A DNA stretch of 64,000 nt from Kosakonia oryzae. Its GTDB lineage: Bacteria; Pseudomonadota; Gammaproteobacteria; Enterobacterales; Enterobacteriaceae. The first letter of the stretch is position 1. Every line of letters starts with the position of its first letter. Position numbers and translations under genes: made by a program. The DNA is taken from NCBI RefSeq assembly GCF_001658025.2, contig NZ_CP014007.2:1674001-1738000 (forward strand). The letters run 5' to 3'. The notes under the pieces are model-generated. The model had not been told where the DNA came from and ran no database searches. It worked only from the letters and a program-made list of their open reading frames with translations. Positions 31,039 through 40,819 of the stretch are shown here, one piece after another.

Positions 31039-31956
31039 TCAAATGTGAACCAACGCAAAATCCTCAGCCAGAGTTGTTTGCGCAAAGAGCGCCTGGCATT
31101 CGGCCAGCAATGCCAGGCTACCTTTCTCGTCATAGCGTGAACTGAGGTGAGTAATCACCAGCCTGCCTGCGCCCGCGTCCAGCGCCAGTTGTGCGGCCTG
31201 CCGCGTTGAACTGTGACCGCGGCTATTCGCTTTCTCCTCCATCGCACTTTCCAGCGTGGCTTCATGCACCAGCAGATCCACACCGCGCGCCAGTTCAAGC
31301 GATGCAGGGCAGGGAGATGTATCGCCAAAAATCGCCAGCTTTTTACCCGGCTCTGCCGGAGCAAGGTAATCAGTACCGCACAGCGTGCGGCCATCTTCCA
31401 GCGTCACCGTCTCACCCGCTTTTAATTTCTGAAACAGCGGCCCTGGCGTTACGCCGGCGGCGACCAGCGCGGCCGCGTCCAGTGCGCCGGGCTTATCATG
31501 TTCTTCAATACGATAACCGTAGCACTCCACCGGGTGCTCCAGCGGGTAAGCCGTGACTTTGCGCAGGCCGTCATCCACCACCAGCCCGGCAGTGACTTCA
31601 TGAATGGTCAGCGGGTAGTCGGTCCATGAACCGCTCAGCCTTAAAGTTGTTTCCACAAACTCGCGAATGCCTTGCGGGCCATAGATATCCAGCGGCTGAA
31701 CATTCCCGGCCATCGAGCGGCTGCACAGCAACCCAGGCAAACCAAACAGATGATCGCCATGCAGATGAGTGATAAAAATTTTGTCCAGCTTGCCAGGATG
31801 AAACGCCGTGCGCAGCATCTGGTGCTGCGTGCCTTCGCCGCAATCAAACAGCCAAAGCCCTGCGCGGGTCGGGTGTTGTAAATTCAACAACATCGCGGTT
31901 ACGTTACGTGTGCGCGTCGGGACCCCGGCGGAGGTGCCCAGGAAAATCAGTTCCAC
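31039..31956 (-). CDS. rbn: Ribonuclease BN / RNase Z
   Basis: This metallo-beta-lactamase fold nuclease trims tRNA 3' ends, acting as exo- and endoribonuclease. The 305-residue length is normal for the bacterial enzyme. The zinc site motif is in [13 protein letters not shown], with further ligands in the GDTSPC and HEATLE segments and the C-terminal THLSSRY. E. coli's gene was formerly elaC. It is transcribed divergently from elaA and runs toward cheV. Confidence 0.96.
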   Translation of the reverse strand: MELIFLGTSAGVPTRTRNVTAMLLNLQHPTRAGLWLFDCGEGTQHQMLRTAFHPGKLDKIFITHLHGDHLFGLPGLLCSRSMAGNVQPLDIYGPQGIREFVETTLRLSGSWTDYPLTIHEVTAGLVVDDGLRKVTAYPLEHPVECYGYRIEEHDKPGALDAAALVAAGVTPGPLFQKLKAGETVTLEDGRTLCGTDYLAPAEPGKKLAIFGDTSPCPASLELARGVDLLVHEATLESAMEEKANSRGHSSTRQAAQLALDAGAGRLVITHLSSRYDEKGSLALLAECQALFAQTTLAEDFALVHI

Positions 31957-32022
31957 AGTTTTGCTCTGCCCAAATCACAAAAAATTGAGTATAACGGGAT
32001 GATAACAAATAAGGAGCAAGAG

Positions 32023-32484
32023 ATGATCCGCTGGCAAGACCTGCACCATTCTGAACTCACCGTTGCTGAACTCTACGCCGCGCTGAAGCTGCGCTGCGAA
32101 GTGTTTGTTGTCGAGCAAACCTGTCCCTATCTGGATGTAGATGGCGATGACCTGACAGGAGAAAACCGGCATATCCTCGGCTGGAAAGAGGATCAGCTGG
32201 TGGCGTATGCGAGGATTCTGAAAAGTGATGATGATTTGTCACCCGTGGTGATTGGCCGGGTGATTGTCAGCGCCCAGGTCAGAGGGGAAAAACTGGGCTA
32301 CCAGTTGATGGAGCGCGCCGTGAACTCCTGTGAGCAACATTGGCCGCAGAAGGCGCTGTACCTGGGGGCGCAGGCACATCTGCAATCTTTTTATGCGCAC
32401 TTTGGCTTTCAGCCAGTGACGGATGTCTATGATGAAGATGGCATTGCGCACATCGGAATGGCGCGGGAGATCCGCCAGGCGTAA
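32023..32484 (+). CDS. elaA: GNAT-family acetyltransferase ElaA
   Basis: The 153-residue protein has the GNAT fold core: a beta4 segment VVIGRVIVS followed by the acetyl-CoA pyrophosphate loop RGEKLGYQLM (a variant of Q/RxxGxG/A), then YLGAQAHLQSFYAHFGF. The substrate is unknown. ATG 32023 was chosen over the in-frame 31999 start because AAGGAG (32011-32016) is 6 bases upstream and E. coli ElaA has 153 residues. It is divergent from rbn and followed closely by elaB. Confidence 0.92.
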   Translation: MIRWQDLHHSELTVAELYAALKLRCEVFVVEQTCPYLDVDGDDLTGENRHILGWKEDQLVAYARILKSDDDLSPVVIGRVIVSAQVRGEKLGYQLMERAVNSCEQHWPQKALYLGAQAHLQSFYAHFGFQPVTDVYDEDGIAHIGMAREIRQA

Positions 32485-32537
32485 CCTGCCGTGTTTGTCT
32501 ATAGTTAGCGGACAGGTGCATAACATGGAGACAAACG

Positions 32538-32843
32538 ATGTCATATCACTCTTATGATTCAAACATTGATGACGACCTGACCCTGCTGAGCGAAACGCTG
32601 GAAGAAGTCCTCCGCTCCTCGGGCGACCCTGCAGACCAGAAGTACATCGAACTCAAAGCCCGCGCCGAGCAGGCGCTGCATGACGTGAAGAACCGCGTCA
32701 GCAGCGCGTCGGATACTTACTACTATCGGGCGAAAAAAGCGGTGTATCGCGCCGACGATTACGTTCATGAAAAACCGTGGCAGGGCATCGGTGCCGGTGC
32801 TGCTGTCGGTCTGGTGCTCGGCCTGCTACTGGCCCGCCGCTAA
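32538..32843 (+). CDS. elaB: ElaB, DUF883 tail-anchored ribosome/membrane-associated protein
   Basis: The 101-residue protein has a charged, helical N-terminal part and a single C-terminal membrane segment (about residues 80-98, GAGAAVGLVLGLLLA) ending in ARR, the pattern of a tail-anchored inner-membrane protein. The family (DUF883: ElaB, YqjD, YgaM) binds stationary-phase ribosomes at the membrane and is RpoS-dependent in E. coli. CTATAGTTA at 32499-32507 upstream could be a -10 of the kind used by RpoS. Function beyond the family is not shown here. Confidence 0.94.
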   Translation: MSYHSYDSNIDDDLTLLSETLEEVLRSSGDPADQKYIELKARAEQALHDVKNRVSSASDTYYYRAKKAVYRADDYVHEKPWQGIGAGAAVGLVLGLLLARR

Positions 32844-32853
32844 CGCTTCACTT

Positions 32854-32902
32854 CCCCTCCCTGGAAGGGGGTACTGTTATTACGTTTAGTACCCCGTATA
32901 CT
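32854..32902 (+). promoter_or_regulatory. Overlapping hairpins and candidate menF promoter
   Basis: CCCCT (32854-32858) can pair with AGGGG (32866-32870), while GGGGTACT (32868-32875) can pair with AGTACCCC (32888-32895). Both pairings use the same G run, so they are mutually exclusive. TATACT at 32897-32902 is a possible -10 for menF, with no clear -35. Confidence 0.45.
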
Positions 32903-32930
32903 ATGTGGTTTTTAACAGGGAGGGGTTCGC

Positions 32931-34229
32931 GTGCTTTCCATTTCCTCTGCGCTTGGCGACCTGTATCGCCACCTGACCGAAGAGTTTCCGCGGTCGCCTG
33001 GTTTTCACTTTTTTGATGCACCTTTCCCGTTAAACGACGCTTTCGATCCGCTGGCATGGCTCGCCAGTCAGGCGGTCTGGCCGCAATTTTACTGGCAGCA
33101 GCGTAGCGGCGACGAGGAGACGGCTGCGCTTGGCGCGCTCTGCCGCTTCTCATCGTTACCTCTCGCCCAACAATTTTTACACGCCTTGCCAGAAGATGTT
33201 CGTATCTGGGGGCTGAATGCCTTTGATCCTTCGCAGGGATCGCTGTTTTTGCCGCGCCTTGAGTGGCGTCGCGAAGGCGGAAGGGCGATGTTACGGCTTT
33301 ACCTCTACAGCGAGACCTCGCTGTATGACGACGCTAAGCGCGCGGCTGAGTTTTTACAGGCGCTTTCGCCTTTCACCCCGCTTGCCAACCTGAAACAGCA
33401 GCCATGTCTTGCGCAGCGCCACTACCCGGAGCGTGATGCCTGGAACAGCCTGATCGCGCAGGCGCTGGGTACGCTGGAAAGCGCCGCGCTGGATAAAGTA
33501 GTACTCGCCAGAGCAACTGATTACTCCTATGCCAATGCCGTGGATGCGGCTTCGCTGATGGCTGCCAGCCGCCGCGTTAACTATCACTGCTTCCACTTTA
33601 TGATGGCCTTTGATGCGCAGAATGCCTTTTTAGGATCTTCGCCAGAGCGCCTGTGGCGGCGACGCGGTAATGCACTGCGTACCGAAGCGCTGGCCGGAAC
33701 GGTGGCCGGCCATGACGACGATCTGCAGGCGCAGCGCCTGGCCGACTGGCTGATGGGCGACGATAAAAATCAGCGGGAAAATATGCTGGTGGTGGAAGAT
33801 ATCTGCCAGCGTTTGCAACAGCAGATGGCGGCGCTTGATGTGCTGCCGCCGCAGGTCGTCAGGCTGCGCAATGTTCAGCACCTTCGGCGTTGTATCTGGA
33901 GCGATTTACAAACGCCCGACGACGCATTATGCCTGCAACTGTTGCAGCCGACAGCCGCTGTCGCCGGGTTACCGCGCCGCGCCGCGTGGGACTTTATCCA
34001 GCGCCACGAACCGTTCGCCCGTGAATGGTATGCCGGTTCGGCGGGATATTTATCCCGTCAGCAGAGTGAATTCTGCGTCGCGCTACGTTCAGCAAAAGTC
34101 AGCGGCAGTACCGTTCGGCTGTATGCCGGAGCCGGCATTGTGCCTGGCTCGGACGCCGGGCAAGAGTGGCAGGAAATCGATAATAAAGCGGCGGGCCTGC
34201 GATCTTTATTAGAACTTACGCACGCATAA
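32931..34229 (+). CDS. menF: Isochorismate synthase MenF
   Basis: MenF converts chorismate to isochorismate, the first committed step to menaquinone. The 432-residue protein has a divergent N-terminal half and a conserved chorismate-binding C-terminal half. That half includes the catalytic Lys in LDKVVLARATD, the Glu in RTEALAGTVAG, and GAGIVPGSDAGQEWQEIDNK near the end. The start is GTG 32931, preceded by the strong ribosome-binding sequence GGGAGGGG. It heads the men cluster; menD starts 71 bases later. The N-terminal third is noticeably less like E. coli MenF than the rest. Confidence 0.95.
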   Translation: MLSISSALGDLYRHLTEEFPRSPGFHFFDAPFPLNDAFDPLAWLASQAVWPQFYWQQRSGDEETAALGALCRFSSLPLAQQFLHALPEDVRIWGLNAFDPSQGSLFLPRLEWRREGGRAMLRLYLYSETSLYDDAKRAAEFLQALSPFTPLANLKQQPCLAQRHYPERDAWNSLIAQALGTLESAALDKVVLARATDYSYANAVDAASLMAASRRVNYHCFHFMMAFDAQNAFLGSSPERLWRRRGNALRTEALAGTVAGHDDDLQAQRLADWLMGDDKNQRENMLVVEDICQRLQQQMAALDVLPPQVVRLRNVQHLRRCIWSDLQTPDDALCLQLLQPTAAVAGLPRRAAWDFIQRHEPFAREWYAGSAGYLSRQQSEFCVALRSAKVSGSTVRLYAGAGIVPGSDAGQEWQEIDNKAAGLRSLLELTHA

Positions 34230-34300
34230 CCGATTCATATCAAGATTCGATTTTTTCTGATTATTTATACTGAACAGCAATATTGATACCGGACAAACTC

Positions 34301-35971
34301 ATGTCAATCAGTTCATTTAACCGACGCTGGGCGACGGTGATCCTTGAGGCCCTTACTCGTCATGGCGTCAGGCATGTTTGTATTGCCCCCGGATCGCGTT
34401 CCACCCCCTTAACGCTGGCGGCAGCGGAAAATAGCGCTTTTATTCACCATACGCACTTTGATGAGCGGGGTTTAGGCCACCTTGCGCTGGGGCTGGCGAA
34501 AGCGAGCAAAGAGCCCGTCGCGGTTATCGTGACGTCCGGTACGGCGGTGGCAAATCTCTATCCTGCGCTGATCGAAGCCGGTCTGACCGGCGAAAAGCTG
34601 GTGCTGCTCACCGCCGATCGTCCACCCGAGCTGATTGATTGTGGGGCAAACCAGGCTATTCGTCAGCCTGGGATGTTCGCCTCGCATCCCACAGAATCGC
34701 TCGCGTTGCCGCGCCCGTCGCAGGATATCCCGGCCCGCTGGCTGGTGTCGGCTATTGATAACGTGCTCGGCTCGCTGCATGGCGGAGCGGTACACATTAA
34801 CTGTCCGTTCGCTGAACCTCTGTATGGCGAAATGGATGAAAGCGGTCTTGCCTGGCAACTGGCGCTGGGCGACTGGTGGCAGGATGATAAACCGTGGCTG
34901 CAAACACCGAACAAAGTCAGTAGCGAAAAGCAGCAGGACTGGTTTTTCTGGCGGCAAAAACGCGGCGTCATTGTGGCCGGTCGTATGAGTGCGAGCGAAG
35001 GCAAGCTGCTGGCCGAATGGGCGAAAACGCTTGGCTGGCCATTAATCGGCGATGTTTTATCCCAGACCGGCCAGCCGTTACCGTGCGCCGATCTGTGGCT
35101 CGGCAACAGCCGTGCGACAGAAGAACTGGCGCAGGCGCAAATTGTGTTGCAGTTTGGCAGCAGCCTGACCAGTAAACGGCTACTCCAGTGGCAGGCGACC
35201 TGCGAACCGCAAGAATACTGGCTGATTGATAATCTACAGGGGCGGCTGGATCCGGCGCACCATCGCGGACGTCGGCTGGTTTCGGACGTCGCCAGTTGGC
35301 TGGCGTTACATCCGGCGGAGCCGCGCGCGCCCTGGTGCGTAGAACTCCCACAGCTCTCCGCACAGGCTTGGGACAGGGTCGCGGCGCAGCGTGAAACCTT
35401 TGGCGAAGCGCAGCTTGCGCACCGCATTGCTGATTATTTACCGGAACAGGGGCAGCTTTTTCTCGGCAACAGTCTGGTAGTTCGGCTGGTGGATGCGCTC
35501 GGGCAGATCCCGGCGGGTTATCCGGTATTCAGCAACCGCGGCGCCAGCGGCATCGACGGTTTGATATCGACTTCAGCAGGCGTGCAGCGCGCCAGTGCCC
35601 GCCCGACGCTGGCAATGGTTGGCGATCTTTCTGCCCTCTACGATCTGAATGCGCTGGCGTTACTGCGCCAGGTGTCCGCGCCTTTTGTCCTGCTGGTCGT
35701 GAACAACAACGGCGGGCAAATCTTTTCTCTGTTGCCGACGCCGCCCGCCGAGCGCGAGCAGTTCTATCTGATGCCGCAGAACGTGCATTTTGACCATGCG
35801 GCAGCAATGTTCGGTCTTGATTACCATCGTCCGGAAAGCTGGGAAGCGCTGGAGCTGGCGTTATCCGGTGCCTGGCGCAAACCGGGCGCTACGCTGATTG
35901 AACTGGTGGTCAACGACACAGATGGCGCGCAGACATTGCAAATGCTGCTGGCGCAGGTGAGCCAGTTGTGA
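34301..35971 (+). CDS. menD: SEPHCHC synthase MenD
   Basis: MenD is a thiamine diphosphate enzyme that decarboxylates 2-oxoglutarate and adds the succinyl semialdehyde unit to isochorismate, giving SEPHCHC. The 556-residue length equals E. coli MenD. The first ThDP domain has [15 protein letters not shown] and the activating Glu in [12 protein letters not shown]; the third has [15 protein letters not shown] and [12 protein letters not shown], where GD..NN marks the Mg/ThDP site. ATG 34301 ([13 protein letters not shown]) was chosen over an upstream in-frame ATG at 34283, on homology. It overlaps menH by GTGA. Confidence 0.97.
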   Translation: MSISSFNRRWATVILEALTRHGVRHVCIAPGSRSTPLTLAAAENSAFIHHTHFDERGLGHLALGLAKASKEPVAVIVTSGTAVANLYPALIEAGLTGEKLVLLTADRPPELIDCGANQAIRQPGMFASHPTESLALPRPSQDIPARWLVSAIDNVLGSLHGGAVHINCPFAEPLYGEMDESGLAWQLALGDWWQDDKPWLQTPNKVSSEKQQDWFFWRQKRGVIVAGRMSASEGKLLAEWAKTLGWPLIGDVLSQTGQPLPCADLWLGNSRATEELAQAQIVLQFGSSLTSKRLLQWQATCEPQEYWLIDNLQGRLDPAHHRGRRLVSDVASWLALHPAEPRAPWCVELPQLSAQAWDRVAAQRETFGEAQLAHRIADYLPEQGQLFLGNSLVVRLVDALGQIPAGYPVFSNRGASGIDGLISTSAGVQRASARPTLAMVGDLSALYDLNALALLRQVSAPFVLLVVNNNGGQIFSLLPTPPAEREQFYLMPQNVHFDHAAAMFGLDYHRPESWEALELALSGAWRKPGATLIELVVNDTDGAQTLQMLLAQVSQL

Positions 35972-36744
35972 CGCTGCACGGGCGCGTTATCTCCGCTAAC
36001 AGGCCGCAACCGTGGCTGGTCTTTTTGCACGGTTTTTCCGGCGATAACCGCGAGTGGCAAGCGGTCAGTGAAACGCTGACTGCATTCCCCCGGCTTTTGC
36101 TCGATCTGCCCGGGCATGGCGGTTCCGCCGACCTTTCTGTGACCTCGTTCGATGAGATGGAAGCGCTGCTGCGGGCAACGCTTGTTCGTTACAACATACA
36201 AAATTACTGGCTGGTGGGCTATTCGCTGGGCGGGCGAATTTCGCTGTATCACGCCTGCCAGCATCCTGCCGGTTTGTGCGGTGTCGTGGTGGAAGGTGGG
36301 CATCCGGGGTTGTCTGATGAAACCAGCCGCCGCGAACGTCTGGCATCGGACCGACAATGGGCGACGCGTTTTCGTCAACAGCCGCTGGAGGCCGTCTTTG
36401 ATGCCTGGTACCGGCAGCCGGTTTTTGCCTCGCTCAGCGAGCCGCAGCGTGCGGCGCTGGTCGCATTGCGCAGCCAGAACAATGGCGCAACGCTTGCCGC
36501 CATGCTGGAAGCGACATCGCTGGCGCTGCAGCCCGATCTTCGCAGCATATTACAGGCGCTTTCCATTCCTGTTCATTATTTATACGGTGAATACGACAGT
36601 AAGTTTCAGACGCTGGCGACGCAAGTTACCGGCCACTGTCACGCCATTCCTGCCGCCGGGCACAACGCGCACCGGGAAAATCCTGCGGCCGTTGCTGACA
36701 CCCTGGCGCGAATTCTGCGTCTTGAAATAAAGGACACACTATGA
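35968..36744 (+). CDS. menH: SHCHC synthase MenH
   Basis: MenH is an alpha/beta hydrolase-fold lyase that removes pyruvate from SEPHCHC to give SHCHC. The 258-residue protein has the oxyanion-hole HGFSGD motif, the nucleophile elbow GYSLGGR with Ser86 (same number as in E. coli), a conserved EGGHPGL, and the catalytic His in [10 protein letters not shown]. The GTG start at 35968 overlaps the menD stop. Its own stop overlaps menB by 4 bases, so translation is probably coupled throughout. Confidence 0.95.
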   Translation: MTLHGRVISANRPQPWLVFLHGFSGDNREWQAVSETLTAFPRLLLDLPGHGGSADLSVTSFDEMEALLRATLVRYNIQNYWLVGYSLGGRISLYHACQHPAGLCGVVVEGGHPGLSDETSRRERLASDRQWATRFRQQPLEAVFDAWYRQPVFASLSEPQRAALVALRSQNNGATLAAMLEATSLALQPDLRSILQALSIPVHYLYGEYDSKFQTLATQVTGHCHAIPAAGHNAHRENPAAVADTLARILRLEIKDTL

Positions 36745-37598
36745 TCTATCCAGATGAAACCATGCTTTACGCGCCGGTTGAGTGGCGTGACTGTTCCGAA
36801 GGCTACACCGACATTCGTTACCAGAAGTCTGCCGACGGGATTGCTAAAATCACCATCAACCGTCCGCAGGTGCGCAATGCATTCCGTCCGCTGACGGTGA
36901 AAGAGATGATCCAGGCGCTGGCCGATGCGCGTTATGACGACAGCATAGGCGTTATCATTCTGACCGGCGAAGGCGATAAAGCATTTTGCTCGGGCGGCGA
37001 TCAGAAAGTGCGCGGCGATTACGGCGGTTACCAGGATGACTCCGGCGTGCATCATCTCAACGTACTCGATTTCCAGCGCCAGATCCGTACCTGCCCGAAA
37101 CCGGTAGTGGCGATGGTGGCTGGCTATTCCATTGGCGGCGGCCATGTGCTGCACATGATGTGCGATCTGACCATTGCGGCAGAGAATGCCATTTTCGGTC
37201 AGACTGGCCCGAAAGTCGGCTCTTTTGATGGCGGCTGGGGCGCGTCTTATATGGCACGCATCGTCGGGCAGAAAAAAGCCCGCGAGATCTGGTTCCTTTG
37301 CCGTCAATACGACGCGCAACAGGCGCTGGATATGGGGCTGGTGAACACGGTGGTGCCGGTAGCGGATCTGGAGAAAGAGACCGTGCGCTGGTGCCGTGAA
37401 ATGCTGCAAAACAGCCCGATGGCGCTGCGTTGCCTGAAAGCGGCGCTGAATGCTGACTGCGATGGTCAGGCGGGTCTGCAAGAGCTGGCGGGTAATGCCA
37501 CCATGTTGTTCTATATGACCGAAGAGGGTCAGGAAGGGCGCAACGCCTTTAACCAGAAACGTCAGCCCGATTTCAGCAAATTCAAACGGAACCCATAA
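36741..37598 (+). CDS. menB: 1,4-dihydroxy-2-naphthoyl-CoA synthase MenB
   Basis: MenB is a crotonase-fold enzyme that closes the second ring, turning o-succinylbenzoyl-CoA into 1,4-dihydroxy-2-naphthoyl-CoA. The 285 residues equal the E. coli length. [14 protein letters not shown] forms part of the CoA/substrate loop, [17 protein letters not shown] gives the oxyanion hole and bicarbonate site typical of this subclass, and [13 protein letters not shown] follows. It sits between menH and menC with 4-base and 1-base overlaps. Confidence 0.97.
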   Translation: MIYPDETMLYAPVEWRDCSEGYTDIRYQKSADGIAKITINRPQVRNAFRPLTVKEMIQALADARYDDSIGVIILTGEGDKAFCSGGDQKVRGDYGGYQDDSGVHHLNVLDFQRQIRTCPKPVVAMVAGYSIGGGHVLHMMCDLTIAAENAIFGQTGPKVGSFDGGWGASYMARIVGQKKAREIWFLCRQYDAQQALDMGLVNTVVPVADLEKETVRWCREMLQNSPMALRCLKAALNADCDGQAGLQELAGNATMLFYMTEEGQEGRNAFNQKRQPDFSKFKRNP

Positions 37599-38563
37599 TG
37601 CGACAGGCGCAACTTTACCGCTGGCAAATTCCGCTCGATGCGGGTGTCGTGCTGCGTGAGCGGCGCCTGAAAACCCGCGACGGCTTATTTGTCCATTTAC
37701 AGGCCGACGGGCGCGAAGGGTGGGGAGAGATCTCCCCGCTACCGGGCTTTAGCCATGAAACGCTGGACGAGGCGCAACAGGCGACCATCAACTGGCTACA
37801 TGGCTGGCGTGAAGATAAAACATTATCGTTGCCCGAGCAGCCGTCAGTGGCATTTGGTCTGAGCTGCGCGCTGGCGGAACTGCACGGCGAGTTACCGCAA
37901 CAGGGGGACTATCGCGCCGCCATGCTGTGCACTGGCGATCCGGACGAGCTGTTTGCTGCGCTGGCCGCTTTACCGGGTGAAAAAGTGGCGAAAGTGAAGG
38001 TTGGTTTATATGAAGCGGTGCGCGATGGCATGGTGGTTAACCTGCTGCTGGAGTCGATCCCCGATTTACGCCTGCGTCTGGACGCCAACCGCGCCTGGAC
38101 ACCGCTGAAAGCACAGCAGTTTGCCAAATATATAAGCCCGGAATATCGCTCACGTATTGCCTTTCTCGAAGAGCCGTGCAAAACCGCCGCAGAGTCGCTG
38201 GCCTTTGCCCGCGAAAGCGGAATCACTATCGCCTGGGATGAAAGCCTGCGCGATGAGGGTTTTCAGCTTACGCCGCAGCAAGGATTGGGCGCGGTGGTGG
38301 TTAAACCCACGCTGACCGGCAGTTTGCAGCGGGTGCAGCAGCAGGTTGCGGCAGCAAAAGCGCTCGGGCTGACGGTGGTGATCAGTTCATCCATTGAATC
38401 CAGCCTTGGCCTGACGCAGCTCGCGCGTATTGCCGCCTGGCTGACGCCGGGCACCATTCCCGGGCTGGATACCTTACAACTGATGCAGTGCCAGCTCCTG
38501 CGCCGCTGGCCAGAGAGCGATTTACCCTGTTTACAGACAGAGGTACTGGAACCACTACTATGA
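37598..38563 (+). CDS. menC: o-Succinylbenzoate synthase MenC
   Basis: MenC is an enolase-superfamily dehydratase that aromatises SHCHC to o-succinylbenzoate. The 321-residue protein has the catalytic KxK-type segment AKVKVGLYE, metal ligands in [16 protein letters not shown] and IAWDESLRD, and the second catalytic Lys in VVVKPTLTG. It starts within the menB stop (TAATG) and overlaps menE by 4 bases. Confidence 0.96.
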   Translation: MRQAQLYRWQIPLDAGVVLRERRLKTRDGLFVHLQADGREGWGEISPLPGFSHETLDEAQQATINWLHGWREDKTLSLPEQPSVAFGLSCALAELHGELPQQGDYRAAMLCTGDPDELFAALAALPGEKVAKVKVGLYEAVRDGMVVNLLLESIPDLRLRLDANRAWTPLKAQQFAKYISPEYRSRIAFLEEPCKTAAESLAFARESGITIAWDESLRDEGFQLTPQQGLGAVVVKPTLTGSLQRVQQQVAAAKALGLTVVISSSIESSLGLTQLARIAAWLTPGTIPGLDTLQLMQCQLLRRWPESDLPCLQTEVLEPLL

Positions 38564-39942
38564 TCTTTACGGACTGGCCCTGGCGGCACTGGCGGCAGGT
38601 TCGCGGCGATCAGATTGCGGCCCGCCTTGAACAACAGACACTGAACTGGCGCGAACTGTGCGCACGTATTGATGCGCTGGCGAGCGGTTTTGCGCGCCAG
38701 GGGGTGAACGCCGGTGATGGCGTGATGCTGCGGGCGCGTAATCATCCGGATACGCTGCTGGCGTGGCTGGCACTGTTGCAGTGCGGCGCACGCGTCTTGC
38801 CGGTGAACCCGCAACTGCCCGCCGTGCTGCTGGATGCGCTCTTGCCGCAACTGACGTTGCGCTTTGCGCTGGATTTAGATGCTGGCGGCGACTGGCCTGC
38901 TCTGGACGCGCTGGCGCTTGATGAACTCGCTGGCGAGCATGCCGTGGCGTGGCAGCCGCAGCGTCTGGCGTCGATGACCTTGACTTCCGGCTCCACCGGC
39001 CTGCCGAAAGCGGCCGTTCACACGTTTCATGCTCACCTCGCCAGCGCCCAGGGTGTGCTGGCGTTGATTCCCTATGCTGACAATGACGACTGGCTGCTGT
39101 CGCTGCCGCTGTTTCACGTCTCCGGGCAGGGGATTTTGTGGCGCTGGCTGCTGGCCGGGGCGCGGATCGCCGTCCAGCCTGCATTACCTTTGGCACAGGC
39201 GCTGGCCGGTTGCACGCATGCTTCGCTGGTGCCGACGCAACTGTGGCGCTTACTCAACGACAACGCATCGGTATCGTTGAAAGCGGTCCTGCTGGGTGGC
39301 GCGGCAATCCCGGTGGCGCTGACGCAGCAGGCGCATGAGCGCGGTATTCGCTGCTTTTGCGGCTATGGTCTGACAGAGTTTGCCTCGACGGTCTGCGCCA
39401 AAGAAGCTGATGGCGCGCCGGATGTCGGTTACGCCCTGCCAGGACGCGAAGTGAAAATTGTTGATGAAGAGGTCTGGCTCCGGGCGGAGAGCATGGCGTC
39501 AGGGTACTGGCGCGACGGCGAGCTTCTGCCGCTGGTGAACAGTGAAGGCTGGTTTGCCACCCGCGATCGCGGGATGCTCCACGGCGGTTGCCTCACTATT
39601 CGTGGCCGGCTGGATAACCTTTTCTTCAGCGGCGGGGAAGGGATTCAGCCGGAAGAGGTGGAACGCGTGATCGCCCGTCATCCCCAGGTTCAGCAGGTTA
39701 TGGTTGTGCCAGTTGATGATGCCGAGTTCGGCCAGCGTCCGGTGGCGGTGGTGGAGTGTGAAGGCGGCGTTGATGCGGCTGCGCTGTCAGCCTGGGTGAG
39801 CGATAAACTGGCTCGTTTTCAGCAGCCGCTGCACTGGATGGCGATGCCGGCTGAGCTGAAAACTGGCGGGATCAAAATCTCGCGGCGCGCGGTGCTTCAG
39901 TGGGCGAATGCCGCCGTTAATGGCACGGTGCGATCAGCATAA
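38560..39942 (+). CDS. menE: o-Succinylbenzoate-CoA ligase MenE
   Basis: MenE activates o-succinylbenzoate with ATP and CoA. The 460-residue adenylate-forming enzyme has the P-loop [17 protein letters not shown], the A5-type GYGLTEF, the Asp in TRDRGM, and the C-terminal catalytic Lys in [12 protein letters not shown] 38560 overlaps the menC stop; an in-frame open stretch runs back to 38488 but lies wholly within menC. It is the last gene of the men cluster. In E. coli pmrD and the arn operon follow; here they are absent. Confidence 0.95.
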   Translation: MIFTDWPWRHWRQVRGDQIAARLEQQTLNWRELCARIDALASGFARQGVNAGDGVMLRARNHPDTLLAWLALLQCGARVLPVNPQLPAVLLDALLPQLTLRFALDLDAGGDWPALDALALDELAGEHAVAWQPQRLASMTLTSGSTGLPKAAVHTFHAHLASAQGVLALIPYADNDDWLLSLPLFHVSGQGILWRWLLAGARIAVQPALPLAQALAGCTHASLVPTQLWRLLNDNASVSLKAVLLGGAAIPVALTQQAHERGIRCFCGYGLTEFASTVCAKEADGAPDVGYALPGREVKIVDEEVWLRAESMASGYWRDGELLPLVNSEGWFATRDRGMLHGGCLTIRGRLDNLFFSGGEGIQPEEVERVIARHPQVQQVMVVPVDDAEFGQRPVAVVECEGGVDAAALSAWVSDKLARFQQPLHWMAMPAELKTGGIKISRRAVLQWANAAVNGTVRSA

Positions 39943-40182
39943 TCAACATTGCGCAGTTTCTCAGGGACCAGGGCATACGGCAGGAAGCGTTACGTATTGC
40001 CGAGCGATGCTGGAAAAATCCGTGATGATAAGGAAAAGTCTGCGCAACGTTATCGCACACCGCGGCACAGAGAAAGTGCGCGGCCTGGCGCATCATCCCT
40101 TTTTTATCCATTATGCGAAAAGAAAAATAAGCATATAATCAGCAGCTTTGGGAAATTGGCTTGAAATGTGCGGATATCAAAA
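39943..40182 (+). other. menE-yfaZ gap, no gene identified
   Basis: This 240-base gap replaces the pmrD-arn-ais-nudI block of E. coli. One frame from 39921 to 40022 stays open for 34 codons with ordinary codon use, giving a protein-like end QFLRDQGIRQEALRIAERCW, but it has no start codon of its own and could be a decayed gene fragment. No terminator for men is clear. Confidence 0.4.
40111..40139 (+). promoter_or_regulatory. Candidate yfaZ promoter
   Basis: TTATGC (40111-40116) and TATAAT (40134-40139) are separated by 17 bases and lie 44 bases before the yfaZ start. The -10 is a consensus match and the -35 is weak. Confidence 0.5.
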
Positions 40183-40725
40183 ATGAAAAAAGTGGCTTTA
40201 TTAGGGTTAGCCAGTCTGCTGCTGGCATCTGCCTGTGCGCAGGCTGTGAGTTTAAATGGTCAGGTTGGTAAAGATTACAGCAACCTGGGTTTCGGGTTTG
40301 GTACTGAAACCAGCGGTATTGCCGTAACCGGCAACTGGGCACACAGCGAAGATGATGGTGAAGTCGCTGGTCTGGGGCTGGGCTATAACCTTCCGCTGGG
40401 GCCGTTCCTGGCAACGGTCGGCGGTAAAGGCCTTTACATCAGCCCGGATTCCGGCAGCGACGGTTACGCCATCGCGGTCGGCGGCGGTCTGCAATGGAAA
40501 ATCGCCAGCAGCTTCAGCCTGTTTGGCGAATATTACTACTCGCCGGATTCGCTCTCCAGCGGTGTGAAAGAGTACCAGGAAGCGAACGCCGGGGCACGTT
40601 ACACCATTATGCGCCCGCTGACCGTTGAAGCCGGTTATCGCTATATCGATATGACCGGTAAAGAAGGTCATCGCGATAACGCCGTGGCCGATGGCCCGTA
40701 TGTCGGCGTAAGCGCCAGCTTCTGA
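40183..40725 (+). CDS. yfaZ: YfaZ, outer-membrane beta-barrel family protein
   Basis: The 180-residue protein has a signal peptide (about 21 residues: KK, hydrophobic core, ACAQA then VSLNGQ). The body has alternating polar/hydrophobic strands and ends in a terminal phenylalanine (VSASF), the hallmark of outer-membrane barrels. It matches the YfaZ family; its function is unknown. ATG 40183 gives the E. coli length; the GTG at 40168 would add five residues before the signal peptide. In E. coli it neighbours the CinA-like gene yfaY, as here. Confidence 0.92.
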   Translation: MKKVALLGLASLLLASACAQAVSLNGQVGKDYSNLGFGFGTETSGIAVTGNWAHSEDDGEVAGLGLGYNLPLGPFLATVGGKGLYISPDSGSDGYAIAVGGGLQWKIASSFSLFGEYYYSPDSLSSGVKEYQEANAGARYTIMRPLTVEAGYRYIDMTGKEGHRDNAVADGPYVGVSASF

Positions 40726-40732
40726 TTCCTCC

Positions 40733-40770
40733 GGCGCGGCGTTCGTCCGCGCCAGTTTATTGCCTTTTTT
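40733..40770 (+). terminator. Terminator-like hairpin after yfaZ
   Basis: GGCGCGG (40733-40739) and CCGCGCC (40747-40753) form a 7-bp stem with a 7-base loop. The T-run (40765-40770) begins 11 bases after the stem, so termination may be weak. Confidence 0.55.
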
Positions 40771-40819
40771 ATCCCGCACATGCGTTATAGTGTTTCAACC
40801 TCGATTGCTGGAGATAACA

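Noticed and set aside
30963..31133. N-terminal extension of cheV (57 extra codons)
   Set aside because: It runs into rbn coding sequence on the same strand and lacks any CheW-like sequence; the MM start with GAGG fits the family.
39908..40138. 76-codon frame overlapping the end of menE, possible pmrD
   Set aside because: The translation does not resemble PmrD and much of it overlaps menE in another frame.
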